A stretch of DNA of 64,000 nucleotides, taken from assembly GCA_027574665.1 (NCBI GenBank), contig CM050656.1:16629501-16693500 (forward strand), given 5' to 3'. The notes beneath the pieces were generated by a model, which had not been told where the DNA came from, ran no database searches, and saw nothing but the letters and a program-made list of their open reading frames with translations. Shown in pieces: positions 50,301 to 62,157 of this stretch (positions within the stretch are counted from its first letter, which is position 1; the number at the start of each line of letters is the position of its first letter). The stretch is from Rhynochetos jubatus. Taxonomy: Eukaryota; Chordata; Aves; Eurypygiformes; Rhynochetidae. The translations under genes were made by a program, and so were the position numbers.

Positions 50301-53300
50301 ACAGATTTTAACTATACGAAATGTAAGCTAACACTCATTTATAAGTGTTGCAATAGCACTTCAGCTCACCTTTATGACAGAATCACGCATGCTCCCTCAG
50401 CTGGTTATTACAGGCAAAATGAACTACTCAAGAACAGCTAGTCAAAAGACAGCCGCAAGAAGTTGTTGTACACAGATTCGAGCCAAAGCACCTTGTGGCT
50501 ATTCAGAATGTACTACAAGAAACCACTTTAATATCAGCACAACACGGTATTATCAAAGAAAAGATGGCTTTGCCCAGGGAAGAGGCAGGCCATTTGACAT
50601 ATTTGTTAATCAAGATCCTATATGGCACACTGAGAACTGTTACTCCTCCACATGGGAGAAGCAGTTCCACAGTACTGTCACAGCTACTATTCCTCTGCAG
50701 GAGCCTTTCGTGCACATTCCTTAGCTGTCAGAAATACACTTAACACTAGAAATACAAGGCAGATGCCGCCCTGTTGCTCAGGCACGTAATTAAATCTAGC
50801 AGCAGTGGCAAAAAAAAAAAAAAACTACTGTTTTCAGAAATAGTATGATTCAATTAGAGGGGAAAAAAATGGAAAGCTGTAGAAGGTTTGAGTTGGGAAT
50901 TTACCATTGTTAGCGCATGAAATTACCTGCATAATCTCAGAGTAGCAGAACAATTTAAACCTATAGAAGAAACACTAATCCTCCTCCCAGATAGAGCATG
51001 CTGCTAACACACACGGGTGTACAGAAATGCCCATGTCACCTCACCTCAGTGCCCTCACAAAAAGGAAATGTTTCCCAGCTCTTAATTGCAAAGAGGTAGA
51101 GTTACATTAGGTAAGGTTTGGGGTTTTGTTTTGTTCTGTTTTAATGGCAGGAGGGGGATAAACAGGATGGGAAATATCTTGCTGGAGAGTCTGTTAAAAG
51201 GCAGAGAAGGTGATGGGAGATGCATAACACTGCTATCACACAAGCACACATGCACCATACTTACCAGAACCAAATATGTGCCAGTCTTTGCATTCCTGAA
51301 TATCAGTGTCACTGTCAAAATAGATTTTGATTTTTCCACTGTGGGCTCTATTATTGAAAGTTATCTGGAAACACAGAAGTATTTCAGAAACAAGACTAGC
51401 AGAATTTCACTCCAGAAAACAAATCCTGCTAAGTACTTTGACATAGTATGCATTAATGTTAGTTGGTCAGGTAAGCTTTAAGCAAGCTGTTGCCATTAAC
51501 GGTGGTGTAGACGTGATTTGAGAACATCTCATGTATCACATAAAAACCCCAGTATTCCAAGAAGCCAAACTTCAAGTTTAGCCCTTACAAGAATAACAAT
51601 TACTTAATCCCCTCTTCAGGCTATGAAGTTACCAACTGGAGTATGTTACAAAACAACATTGCCCCACAGCAGCACCATTTCAGCAGCGTTTAGTAAGCAG
51701 GAGTAAGGGCCAGGACAGACTCAACTGCTTCTCCCTTGCAGTCTAGATTTAATATGATGCCTACACCTTAGCTTAAGGTCTTGTTACGTATACTGTGTTG
51801 GAAGTGCCACACCCCATATTCACTTACAGTATTTTGAAATGCATAGCAGTCAGGCAATTCACGGGCATGGATTGTCTGTAGAGCAATGCCTTTCAGCTTG
51901 AAGGAGATTTCAACCTGTATAAGCCTGGATGTTTTAAAAAGTGTATAAATATATTTGAATACACATAAAAAATACACAAACTGCACAAGTCAGAATCCAC
52001 CAGATTCATATGAAAGGGCAAGCTGAAGTAACAAAAATCCCCACCACCACTTTACCTGTAAAATTCAAGATTGAAAAAGGAGGAGTTCAGCTTCAGTTCA
52101 GCCTTACCAGCTAGTTCCTGTGGCTTTAAAAAGATACATTCTGAAAAGAGAAGAGGAAAGGCTGTAATCTTAAACTTCACCTAGAAAGCAGCATAAAACT
52201 GAGACAATCAGGTTGAATGGCAAGTCCTAATCAAGCAAAATGTTAATTTTGAGCAAACTTCTCCATACACAGGCCTAGCTAGTGGGACCCAAAGCAGGTT
52301 CATGACTCCTGAGCAGCTAGCAGCCAGGACTCAGCTCAGAGGCACTAAGGACACCCACCCACTGAAGGCACAGGATGACCAGCATCTGGAATTCTGTATT
52401 TGAACCTTCTGCATGGGTGGAGGGAGACCACAAAACCAACCGCAAACAGACCTCCACAACCCACAAATGACAGCAGCTGAAAGAGCTTCCTATTTGTCGA
52501 CACAGCCATCATTTCTAGGCAGGTAGTGAAAACCAAGAGGGAAATAGGCGAGAGGCATGGTAATGCTCCCGTGTTTGCCACACAAAAAGCTGTTGCTCTT
52601 AAGTTCTAATGCTAAATGAGTAAAATACAAGTACTCCACAGCAAGACATTTTTTAGCACAACACTACCACATACCTGTTTCAGTAGAAACATCTATGGTC
52701 AGCGTATCATTGGAAGGAAGCATCGTGCCTTTCTTGTACTGTTGTTTACAGATTTTTAAACCTGATCCTTCATGTTCATAACCGAGCGTCCCCAGGGATA
52801 TATTCTTTAATTGCCTGTACTAGTTTAAAAACAAAACAGAAGCAGAAGTTACAGAAATATTCATCTTTTTTGCATCAGATAGTAACTTGCAATCTCAAAG
52901 TTAAGTGTATCAATATAGCTTTTCCCTAGCGGAAGAGCTCGGGGCAGTGTACAGTACTGGTCTGCTCTGGAGGAAGCATTAAGCTTCCCAGGGTTCCTGA
53001 AGTAAATAAATGTGGGAAGTCAGACAAGGCTTCCTATTCTTTAAAAATTGTTCAGCTGGCTTTGATACAGATTAGAACCTCTTCCCCTTAAAACACAGAT
53101 TTTGTTATTATGCATTATTCAGTGTCATCCTATTTCCTCCTTCCTATGGGCATTATGGCCACTAGCCCATCTTGTGGGGTACAAAATTCCAGCAGTCATT
53201 AACAACCACATGCTCCATGTCCCAGAAGGAACTGTAACAGCAATTACCACATTTCCATCACATTGCAGTGCCGCTTTGAGTTCTCACAGCTGAGCTTGCA

Positions 53301-56300
53301 ACAGGTTTAGGCAGGCCGGGAAAGCAGCACAGCCTTCATAACCCGTCAGGACGTTATCTTCACTCAGAGTAAACTAAGGAAGCCAAATCTGACTAAGGCA
53401 GGTCAAGTGAGTGGAAACAGTAGTTAGTCACAAGCCCACATCCCATTTAGGACACCTCCAGATCGCTGCATCTAACAGCCGTTGCTCCATCCACATGTGC
53501 TTTCAGGCTCTGCCCTCCTGACAGCGCAACACGTGGCTCTGGGTTATTCACATACCACTTCCAAACAACACTATGAAACAGCAAAAGCAAAATTCCTGCT
53601 TATACATTTCTAAGCAGCCTCAGACGGAGCAGCCACCAGAACACCCTGGTCCTACAGACTCTGCTGCTGGGCAGGGTACAAGTGTTACAACTCCGCATGG
53701 CTTCTTCATAATAGGAATTTAAAAACCAGACCCAGGAGAGGAGTAAGGAAAAAGCTGCATGCTCTTCCAGCTGGACAAGTATGTTTGGGTTTTTTGGTTT
53801 GTTTTCCCCAAAGTGTGAAAATATCCCATTTTCATGTGGTACATGACACAATGCCTAAAATTCAGTTTTTAGAACTCCAGTTTTGCTGTGCACCATTACC
53901 ATCTTCTGTAGCATTATACCCTTCTGCTCCTCCACGTACCACACATTTAAAATTATATCTCAAAACACTACAACCTATGGCTTCTAGCTGCCCATCTCAA
54001 AATAAAAAAAGCCTTGCTTTTAGCTTAGCAGTCACCTGGGCTGGCTTTTCCTAGAAGGCATCCTTTCACAAACAAAAAACCACTCCAAATAAGCAACACC
54101 AGTCATAATGTTCACCTGAAGGCACACTTTTTGAAGTCTTACATGTGATTAAAAAGCCTAAAGAATTCCACATGACACTGAAGAACCCAGTTTATACAAA
54201 GTTTAATCTCCTTAAAGGAGATGTCTACATTTACACAACAGACATTTTATGAAGAGACCTTTTTGATGCCTGTATTTGCTCACATTGGCTCATTCTTGAG
54301 GATATAAAGCTATTATTTCTCTACTGTCTTCTATCTGGACTTCACCTCAGCCTTAGTGCCTACAAAAGAAGGAAAGTGAGACAAGGCAAGCAAGGAAGAA
54401 AAAAAAAAAGCACAGTTTATAGCAGAAGTAGTGGCAATACTGAGAGTTCAAAGGAAGACTGAGAAAACTACTTCCACACTCATTTAACACACCCGGAGTG
54501 AGAGTCTTGGCCTTGTCCAGCACAACAGAGACAGCAAATCCATCTGTTGATGGCTCTGCTGTAGCTTAGAGGCATGGCCAAGGGGCAGCAAGCCCCTGTG
54601 AGCACGTGTTTAAGGAGCTATCTCCTGCACACCACTGTGACTCCCAGGTGCCTGCCTGGCATAAGGTGGTTTTGTTGCCTTCAGTTAAACCAAGTGTCAG
54701 AGATGATGTCTCAAGGTCAGGAAAAAAAAGAAAGGTGGTTTAAAGCCACTTTCCACTCCTCCAGGTGAATGGGCTTATCCCCAAACACAAGAGACATTTA
54801 ATTTTAAACACATACATTCTGAAGTCAAAAAATGAGTGTATTAATATTAAATACAAAAGTGTTTACTGAGTTTTCATCCTAGATTTATTGACTTTCCTCC
54901 CATGGTTGTGAAGGGACTGTTCCTTAAAATACCATCCCTAACCAGGGAGAGTGCCCCTACATTCCTGGAAGTACCGTATTCCCCATTTTGAGGCTTCTGG
55001 CACTCGTTACAAAGCTGCAATTCAGTATAGCTGTAAGCACAGATTTTTTGAATACCATGCAGAGGTATATTCAGGCCCATAGATCTTGAAAGTAAGACCT
55101 AAACACAGGTTCCAGTTCATGCAAGATGACTGATTTTCAAACTTTCTGGATTTCCATACTACACACTGACTCAGTAAAATTTTGGTTTAGATTCATCTCC
55201 CAGAGTCAAAAATGAAGACATCTATGCGTAAACTTCAGGAAACCCCACCTAAGCTGACTTGCTGTAATATCAAAACTGAAATCCAAAACCCCACAACCTT
55301 GGCAGATTTTCAGTGTTACAGCTTCAGCTTTAACACTGTTCATTATAATACACACACTTACCTGATTAATAACATAAAAAATGCTATCATAAGCATCCTG
55401 TTGTGTATATATACTGCAGCTGTAGTCATCTTCATCAACTCCAGAGTAGCCTTTCAGGAATAGGTGTTTAAAAGCAATAGCGTTTTCCTCTTTGAAGGAG
55501 ACCACCAACTGGTTACTCAAACCAAAAAAAATAAGCTGACAAGAAAAAAAAAAACCAACACATACAAATTTGAGTTTTGAACATGGTCAAGCAGCAACAC
55601 TTTTGGAAACAGCTTTGAATTATAATAAATACAAAAGAGAAAGCTGCCTGTTGCTCTAACCCTGCTACAATAGGAGCAAACAATCTGTTAACAAATTGTA
55701 GTAGCCATAAGGCTACTACAGTCAAGGCTACCATATGCAGGGTAAAAGAAACAGAAATCTAAGTCCCCTACTGACTCCAAAACCTACAGAGCAGCAACTA
55801 AACAGACATCTAGATCACTGCCACCTTTCACACATCCTGGACCAACAACTCTAAGTGGAATTTGCCAAAACTTCTGTTGAGGATGCAAATGGTGGAAGAG
55901 CTAACCTAACAGCACAGCCTGCTACCCCAGAAATGCCCTGCATTGCTACGGGACAAATTCCTGCATGGCACAGGATTAGAACAAACCTACGTGGGACCCC
56001 ACAGCAACAAAAAGCATCACCTACCTGACCCAGGTGCTGGTTAAGGAGGCTATAATAAGAAGCAGCAGCAGACAGCAGAGTTACTACTCAGGATTTGTGT
56101 TGCCCTACCATATGGATGTTCCCATTCCCACCACCGCCAAGGAAAACATATAGATGGAGCCCAGAAGCTGAAAAATCAAGCAACAAGAGTTTCTTCACAG
56201 GCATAGTAGCAGGAGGATATCCCAAGCCTCAAATAGCTAACACTTGATCCTAGGTTTAAACTGCTTACTAACAGCAAACATGAAACTGTCTCATTACTGC

Positions 56301-59300
56301 TTGGTTTCCAAGCCCCACAAGAAATTAGCAGAAATAGGGAAGAAGAAAGAGTGAGAAACTGCAAGAACTTAGAAATCCCCCAAAGCAAACAGGCAGGCTC
56401 TACTAACCTCCAAATTCCTTCATTCAAAACACCAGAAACTGGAAAGCACACCTATTTTTCCCCCGTCACTGGAATACATCATCTTTTGTCCTAGAAAGTA
56501 ATTGCTTAGATCTGGGCCAAGCTAAAAGAACACATACAGCAGGAGTGTTTAGTGCAAGGCTGACTGGTTGCACAGCAAAGCCACAGTCAGGGCAAAGAAA
56601 AGGGGATATCAGCTCCACTGGGTATGTACAGTCTTCAGATTAAGAACTGAATCTTCATACTTTTAGCCAAATTTTAAATTAAGTACTTATATCTCCAGTT
56701 GACTAAAAAAAAAAAAAAAACAAAACCCATCACTAACTGAATGCTACAAATAAATCTGCAGCACTCTAGTTAGTATCTCTAAAACAGGGATCTTCCAGCT
56801 ACAATACAGAGAAATAAGACTCCCTCAGCAGGGTTTCCTTGGGGGACTCCCTAGGGGATTTCAGCACAGCATTGGAGTAAAACTTACTCCCCGTGCTGGG
56901 ACAGAAACCTCTTCTGCTTTTCAGTCAGGCAGAGATACCCCAGCTGTTGCATCACACCAAAGGAGCCACAAGTCTCATGGCTAACAGGCTGGCATCAGGC
57001 AGAAGCAGCTAGAAGGCTGCTTAATTTGTTCCTAGGTGGTCCTGCAAGGGTCTTGCCCTCCCTCCGAAACAGAGGTGCTTGTTGAACCTGTCCATCTACC
57101 GTTGGCTCATATGCAAGACCTCCTTGCAGGGCAGCAACACATTCTCCTTCAGAAACTGTTTTCCTTCTCTTGCCGACTACCTGCCTGGCATCTGAGCAAG
57201 ACCCAGGGGTGACAAGAAAAAAATCTTAAGCAGCAGCCCAGCAAATCTAGGAGCCTTTGAATGCCAAGCAGCAGAGCACACCTTCTGCTCAAAGGACAGC
57301 GGGAGACTGGGACAGCAGGCAGAAGAATTACATGTTCAGCAATTCCCCCAAGGATGCAAGCCAGGTTAGGACAGATGGGAAGTTCTGAACCTTTTTGGTT
57401 CCCTCAATAGGCTCCCTGTTCTCAGCAGCTCTGTCACTATGGATCACAATAGTGCCAGCACTAGTGCCAATGCCTTACTTTAGCTAGTCTTGCCTAGACA
57501 GAGTGGCCATTGCGTCCCGCTGCTGCCTGCGGCCAGAGCCCCGACAGGACCCCAGCAGCGTCGGAGGCTGGACCTTTGCCGAGCCGGTCCCAGAGCCTGT
57601 CCTTCCCGCAGGGTGATGAAGGGTGAGAGCGGTCAATACAACACAGGGACATGTAAGCAGGGGTTAACGCTTCATTCTAGCGGGCAAGTCAAACACAAAC
57701 TGGGAATCCTGCAACTCAGCACGTTTTCAGGAGTTGTATATTTAGCGGTTCTTGCAAAGTGTCAGATGTCAGAGTCCTGCATTTCAAAGGCCCAGAAAAG
57801 TAACTTCTACATGTACATGTGTCCCATTTCCCTTCCCTCAACCTCCAGTCACCATGTCTTAGTGGACTGTAAAATAACCAACTGTGCTCTGATACCAGTG
57901 CAGTTTAAAAACACCCTCTTCTTTGCCTCTACCTATCTCAGTACACAATTGTTTGAAACGCACCATTTGGTGACAGAAACAAGGGGCACGTCCGGTTCCT
58001 GTGGCCCAGTCATCCCCAGAGACCACAGCGTTTCCACACTGAACGTGTCCGTTTCAAGTTACTGCCCAGATTTCAAGAAACGATCATGCTTGAAACAGCC
58101 CAGTGAAACTATAACCTAGGAACCTAATAGGAAGCAAACACAGAGCAGTACTGTGACAGTCTGAAGACAGCAACAGATTCAGTGGGAAGAGTATTTTGCT
58201 TCAAAGTGTTATCTTAACACCAGCAAAATACCTGGTCAAATACTGCCTCAAGAACTCTAGGAGGCTTTTGGAACTTAATTTATATTATTCTTCCTCCTTG
58301 TCACACCTTTCATAGTATTTTTTCTTTCTGGACTGAAACAGGAAGTTCAAGTCAAAAACAAATAGCCAGGGATAGCAAAATCCCAGAACCACAGATCTGC
58401 TTCTCCTGCACATCACTGCCACGCTTTCTAAGAGTAAGAACAGAGGAAGGATTACCTGTGTAGTAACCATAAGTATCTTCAAAATCTGCAAAGCCAGTTT
58501 CCATGGTATTTGACGTCTTGCTCTGTATTTTTCACACGGGTTCATGAAGTAAAACTTCAAATCCTCTTTCAGAGCAGTCTCTTTTAGATCTAAATCTGAC
58601 TGAGCCATCATACTTCTGCCATAAATAATATGTTAATTAGAAAACAACAGAACACTTTAGCAGACAGTTTCCTCATACTGCAGACCTCAGATCACCACGT
58701 AATAGAAAAGGTCTGTAACAGTTTTGTGTTAGTTTTACAGCAAAATGAAAGAAACATTTCGCTATGATCACATCATTAAAAATCATTCAATCACATTAGA
58801 TTATCAAAACCACAACTATTTATGGGGAAATAGACATTAAATAAGAAGATCTGTAATAGTGATAAAAAAAAGACATAAATGTAGACTTGCTAAAGCTAAA
58901 TATTTGAAATAAAGAGAGGCCACTGTTAACACATTTCTCTGAATAACCCACATTCTACCACCAGAAAAAGGTGTCTTAAAGACTAAACAACCAGAGCAGG
59001 CTTTACAACACGCCTCTGTTATGAACATACGGCTTTAAGGGCTAAACTCATTGGCATTTATTTATTTAAATATCTGGGCACATAAAAATCAGAGGAACAA
59101 GCACAGAGGACTGTTGTTGTAGGTGTCTTAAATCACTCTTAGTTTCTCCTTCTCAAATGAACAGGACATTGTGTGAAGTAGGAAAGTTCTAACGATTATG
59201 GTACTGGAAAACACAGTTAAAAAGATTAGGAGAAGGGGAAAGTTTTCAAAGACCATAACCAAACCTGTAACTTTTACCTCCCTCCATGTGTTTAAGTAGA

Positions 59301-61973
59301 GCAATCATATCTGAAACTGGCTACATAAACCCATTCTCAGTCCCATTTGCCATCCAGAAAACTACTCTCCATGTTCTGAATTTTATAAAGGATAACACTA
59401 TTTTTTCCCCTCAGGGTCAAAACCAAAAGCATCAGTTCGAAGTTTCCAGATGCATGCTTACTGCTTTTGTCCTCACCTGTCTGAGGTGTACAGGTATTTC
59501 AGCCCAAACCGTAGACCACTGAGCACATTTGATTTGTTAGAACCAGCTATCTCACAATGAGAAATGAGAGTTAAGGTACACAGTTGGGTTGAAAACAAAC
59601 AAACAAAATCTATTTTAGCATGAGAGGCTCAAAGGTTGTTACACAGCCTTAAATCAAACATTCACAAAGGTGATGGGAGGTAGGCTGATTTTGGTTTTGA
59701 GACAGCAAAAACAAGTTGTTAAGGAAAAAGGAACCATGGAGTACCTGCCATTTAAATTTACAATACAAACATACTGGAGTAATTTTAATAATGTTTAAGA
59801 AATAAAAACTTTGTAAACTTTAAACACATCTGACAGAAAAGCATATGATAATTATAGCTGCGAGTATTGCCTAAGGAAACAGGTACGTACTTCAGTCCTG
59901 CACTGACACCCAAAGACATCGCTGCTCCTGCACCAGCTTCTCTCCAAGGGGCAGAAGCGATTGTGTGGGTACAGAAAGAACAAGACCTAACTCAGAGTGA
60001 ATGTCATAGCAGTAGGTGGGAAAGAGAGGAACAGAACACGTTTAATGTGGATCTGGTCAAGAATTAAAGCATGAAGATACACCATAAGAACCATTCCAAG
60101 ACCTCAGCAAAATACTTCCCTAAGCTTCCAGTAAAAGCATAGCAGAAGTGACAGACCTTGAAAAAAAACAAACAAAAAAAAAAAACAAGAAACCACAAAC
60201 TTTATAACATACACAATTTTCTCTGACATACAAATACATACCATGAGACATGGTTTTTCCCCAAATTGTCTTTCAAGTCTTTACAGCTGTTCTAAAAACT
60301 TGACTTTGACTAATAACAATACTTTCACACCCTCACCTAAGTCCGCTGGCTAGGGATTATTTTCACTGGTGCCTCTAACTTCCTTTATTAATTAGCTGTA
60401 GAAATTGTGAGCAGGAAATTCAGCCAAGGAAAGCAACATACTTGTTCAGCTTAAGAGGAAGAGATGAGAATCAAGCCTGTATCGCTGTTGGGCTTTGTTG
60501 GCCAATAAAGAACAAGCGTTCTCTAGTGTAGTATTTAAGAAATAATTCATTTGGCAATAGCTGAAGTACAGCTATTGTTTTCTGATCCATTCATTTCTAG
60601 CATAGATTCAAAATAACATCCAAATAAACTGCATTAACTCTGCAGAACTCAAACCTTCAACCAAAGCATTAAAAAAAGTTCAGAAGCTCCAAGGGATTAA
60701 CAGTGACTTGACTGCATTTAAAACAAACCATCTAGTTCTACCAAATGTTTATTATCCTTATAAAAGTAATACAAACAAAGCACCTGGCTCAAGACAGAGA
60801 AATGGAACAAGTCAATTCAGGCACCGGAGTGTAATTAACGTCCCCCACTAGGTTTCCACAGTATGTTTTCTAAAGCACTGATACAAGCAAGGTTTGTGAA
60901 TGAAGACTAACTCTACTACGCATGTTTAAACGCATATATACGTGTCATTAAGTGTTATGTGTCGCAAATAATAACCGTCAGTAATTCAACTCTAAAGGCA
61001 GCCACCACTGCAGTGCTGCACCTGGTGGGACAAACTGTCCTTCGGATCGTGTTTTGTAGCGAGGCACTTTAAAGCTCAGTATTCTACTCGGGAAAGAGGC
61101 TTCAGCAGCACTGACCACAGTTTACAGTCACCTACTTACCACCTAGCAGAAAAAGCACCGCTGAATCGAGTGGCTAAAAGGCCATAGGGCACAGACTCAG
61201 TTCTTTAATCGGTAATGCACTGCAGGAGCAACGCTAGCAGCGCCCATCAGAGCTCCGTACCAGGGACATTCACCTGCTTGTATTAACGAGATGGATGCGG
61301 TGCTGGGGGGCGGCAGGGGAAGAGGAAGAGAGAAAAACCATCAGAAGTCAGAGAGTTCTACGTATCAGACTGGGCAACCCCAGCTTCAGCGGCGTGACCC
61401 TGCTCTAAGCTCGCAACTCGCCCGGAGCAGGGGCACTGCCCAGCGCTTCTCAGGAAAGCGAACTCAAAGAAATGGAGAAAAAACACCCTTTTACAGAACT
61501 GCCGACGTTACCGGTCGCTAAGCCGCGGCAGGAGCTGCCGCGCCACCCCCGGCAGCCCAGAGCAGGGGGCAACGCACGGAACACCGCGGCCAGCGCTGCC
61601 AGGGCGGCAGGGACCCGAGCGGAGCGGCGGCGAGCACCCACCTTGCGCAGCACACCTCAAACGCGAGTGCGGAGGAGCGCCTCCGCCCCGGGCACCGCGG
61701 TGCCCCAGCGCTGCCGCGGGCGATACCGGCGGCGCTGCCCTCCCGAGCCGCCCCGCCCCGCTGCGGCGCGGCCCACGCGGCGGCCCTGACCCGGGCACCG
61801 GGCTGGGCGCGCCCCAGGGCGCCTCGCTCGCTCCCGCGGAAGGAGCGCCGTTATCACACCACCCCCGGCCTGCCCCGCCGCACCGGGCGGCCTGACCCCG
61901 GCGGGCAGCACCGCCTCGCTCACCCGCTGGCGGCGGCCCGTCCGCCGGGCAGGTACTTGAGGGAGATCTCCAT
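41315..61973 (-). CDS. MCOLN2: Mucolipin-2 / TRPML2 cation channel (14 coding exons, joined)
   Basis: The fourteen exons join in consistent phase to 1,662 bases, 553 residues plus stop; human MCOLN2 has 566. TRPML2 is a tetrameric, PI(3,5)P2-gated cation channel of recycling endosomes and lysosomes. The order is: cytosolic N-terminus with a basic patch (residues 46-51) before S1 (about 54-75); a luminal polycystin-mucolipin domain with probable disulfides C152-C178 and C231-C262 and glycosylation sequons at N134, N165 and N195; S2 (278-298), S3 (334-354), S4 (366-388) and S5 (404-428); the pore with filter NGDD at 450-453; S6 (474-496); and a C-tail ending in a CCC-RR cluster at 538-542. Similarity is closer to MCOLN2 than MCOLN3, for example in the N-terminus and C-tail. 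The start codon is uncertain: the exon-1 ATG was chosen because the frame continues into exon 2. Confidence 0.95.
41352..42658 (-). other. MCOLN2: MCOLN2 intron 13
   Basis: This intron of about 1.3 kb has the weak donor GTCAGT. A perfect 14-base tandem duplication lies at 41466-41493, about 115 bases upstream of the final acceptor. An AATAAA on the minus strand at 41606-41611 could polyadenylate an intron-retaining transcript. Confidence 0.75.
41466..41493. repeat. Perfect 14-base tandem duplication
   Basis: The unit ATACAGCGCCAACA occurs twice in direct tandem within MCOLN2 intron 13. Confidence 0.9.
42659..42774 (-). CDS. MCOLN2: MCOLN2 coding exon 13 (C-tail)
   Basis: The acceptor is ATTTCAG and the donor is AGGAG|GTCAGT. 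It encodes residues 504-541 plus two bases, from KYQQSGFP to the CCCRR cluster. The donor has C at +3, which is weak. Reading past it keeps the frame open to a stop at 42499. Confidence 0.9.
42775..43910 (-). other. MCOLN2: MCOLN2 intron 12
   Basis: This is a GT-AG intron of about 1.1 kb. No further feature was seen. Confidence 0.8.
43911..44117 (-). CDS. MCOLN2: MCOLN2 coding exon 12 (pore and S6)
   Basis: The acceptor is CTTCTAG and the donor is ATAAAG|GTAAAA. It has 69 codons and encodes residues 435-503. It holds the selectivity filter NGDD (450-453), the pore helices and all of S6 up to DSYDTIK. Confidence 0.97.
44118..46423 (-). other. MCOLN2: MCOLN2 intron 11
   Basis: This is a GT-AG intron of about 2.3 kb. 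It contains a G/T-rich low-complexity tract at 44216-44268. Nothing else is recognised. Confidence 0.8.
44216..44268. repeat. G/T-rich low-complexity tract in MCOLN2 intron 11
   Basis: It has alternating T-runs and G-runs, of the same type as the tract at 14170-14228. Confidence 0.8.
46424..46546 (-). CDS. MCOLN2: MCOLN2 coding exon 11 (S5)
   Basis: The acceptor is TTTGTAG and the donor is GAAAAG|GTATGT. It has 41 codons and encodes residues 394-434, with S5 and the pore entry ([11 protein letters not shown]). The intron before it is only 117 bases. Confidence 0.96.
46664..46765 (-). CDS. MCOLN2: MCOLN2 coding exon 10 (S4)
   Basis: The acceptor is TCCCTCAG and the donor is TACAAT|GTAAGG. 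It has 34 codons and encodes residues 360-393, with S4 and the conserved GVIRYLGYF stretch. Confidence 0.95.
46766..48111 (-). other. MCOLN2: MCOLN2 intron 9
   Basis: This is a GT-AG intron of about 1.3 kb. The plus strand carries a short ORF (47734-47955) with a signal-peptide-like N-terminus. It is not called as a gene. Confidence 0.75.
48112..48261 (-). CDS. MCOLN2: MCOLN2 coding exon 9 (S3)
   Basis: The acceptor is TCAATAG and the donor is GCCAAG|GTGAGA. It has 50 codons and encodes residues 310-359, with the S2-S3 linker and S3 ([13 protein letters not shown] onward). Confidence 0.95.
48262..49645 (-). other. MCOLN2: MCOLN2 intron 8
   Basis: This is a GT-AG intron of about 1.4 kb. Nothing else is recognised in it. 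Confidence 0.8.
49646..49761 (-). CDS. MCOLN2: MCOLN2 coding exon 8 (S2)
   Basis: The acceptor is CTTTACAG and the donor is AAAAG|GTAAGT. It encodes residues 271-309, containing S2 (about 278-298) followed by the basic cytosolic turn [12 protein letters not shown]. Confidence 0.94.
49762..51264 (-). other. MCOLN2: MCOLN2 intron 7
   Basis: This is a GT-AG intron of about 1.5 kb. It has a poly-A run near 50811-50824 and a 116-codon ORF on the plus strand (50374-50724) without family features. Confidence 0.75.
51265..51364 (-). CDS. MCOLN2: MCOLN2 coding exon 7 (luminal domain)
   Basis: The acceptor is TTTCCAG and the donor is GTTCTG|GTAAGT. It encodes residues 238-270 plus one base, with [13 protein letters not shown] and C262, the last part of the luminal domain. 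Confidence 0.94.
51828..51924 (-). CDS. MCOLN2: MCOLN2 coding exon 6 (luminal domain)
   Basis: The acceptor is ACATCCAG and the donor is AATACT|GTAAGT. It encodes residues 205-237, including [12 protein letters not shown] and ELPDCY (C231). Confidence 0.95.
52056..52140 (-). CDS. MCOLN2: MCOLN2 coding exon 5 (luminal domain)
   Basis: The acceptor is CTTTTCAG and the donor is TTACAG|GTAAAG. It encodes residues 177-204 plus two bases, with C178, sequon N195 and the FFNLEFYR end. This is a short 85-base exon, recognised by phase and similarity. Confidence 0.92.
52675..52819 (-). CDS. MCOLN2: MCOLN2 coding exon 4 (luminal domain)
   Basis: The acceptor is AAACTAG and the donor is AAACAG|GTATGT. 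It encodes residues 129-176 plus one base, starting [14 protein letters not shown] and including C152 and sequons N134 and N165. It has no ATG-led ORF of its own and was found by similarity. Confidence 0.93.
52820..55361 (-). other. MCOLN2: MCOLN2 intron 3
   Basis: This is a GT-AG intron of about 2.5 kb. I see no coding exon or recognisable repeat family in it. Confidence 0.8.
55362..55535 (-). CDS. MCOLN2: MCOLN2 coding exon 3 (end of S1, luminal domain)
   Basis: The acceptor is TTGTCAG and the donor is AATCAG|GTAAGT. It has 58 codons in phase 0 and encodes residues 71-128, beginning [12 protein letters not shown]. It continues into the polycystin-mucolipin luminal domain. Confidence 0.95.
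55536..58455 (-). other. MCOLN2: MCOLN2 intron 2
   Basis: This is a GT-AG intron of about 2.9 kb with a poly-A run near 56705-56720. On the opposite strand it contains an ATG-led ORF of 167 codons (57616-58119) with no recognised domain. It is not called as a gene. Confidence 0.8.
58456..58615 (-). CDS. MCOLN2: MCOLN2 coding exon 2 (N-terminus, S1 start)
   Basis: The acceptor is TATGGCAG and the donor is ACACAG|GTAATC. The exon encodes residues 17-70: two consecutive Met codons (19, 20), the conserved [12 protein letters not shown] stretch and most of S1. The second ATG (A at -3, G at +4) is a strong alternative start for a short isoform. Confidence 0.95.
58616..61923 (-). other. MCOLN2: MCOLN2 intron 1
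   Basis: This is a GT-AG intron of about 3.3 kb. The right end is still inside the CpG island. The remainder is A/T-rich with an A-rich tract near 60160-60187. I see no other exon. Confidence 0.8.
61924..61973 (-). CDS. MCOLN2: MCOLN2 coding exon 1
   Basis: It encodes [16 protein letters not shown] plus two bases of Gly17, ending at donor GCGG|GTGAGC. It lies inside the promoter CpG island. The frame stays open upstream of this ATG with no in-frame stop as far as 62585, and another in-frame ATG sits at 62345, so the true start depends on the transcription start site. Confidence 0.7.
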
Positions 61974-62151
61974 GTGGCCGCGGGCCCGGCCGCTGCCCGG
62001 GTAGCGCGGGGCTCCGGCAGCCCTCAGCGGCCGACGGGGAGAGCTGGCGGCGCGACCCGAGCGGCCAGGGCCGCACAGCCCCCGTCTCGTCCCGCCCCGA
62101 GTCCCGCGCCGCCTATATGGGGGCCCGGGCGGAGGAGGGCGCCCCGCCGCC

Positions 62152-62157
62152 CACGTG
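62152..62157. promoter_or_regulatory. MCOLN2: Palindromic E-box CACGTG in the MCOLN2 promoter
   Basis: CACGTG in the context CCCACGTGCC lies about 180 bases upstream of the exon-1 ATG. It is the core of the CLEAR element bound by TFEB/TFE3 at lysosomal genes, but the flanks differ from the GTCACGTGAC consensus, so USF or MYC family binding is equally possible. Confidence 0.4.

Noticed and set aside
50374-50724. 116-codon plus-strand ORF in MCOLN2 intron 7
   Set aside because: Overlapping frames are also open, no domain is present, and the length is within chance.
51086-51481. 131-codon plus-strand ORF overlapping MCOLN2 exon 7
   Set aside because: It is the antisense shadow of a real exon.
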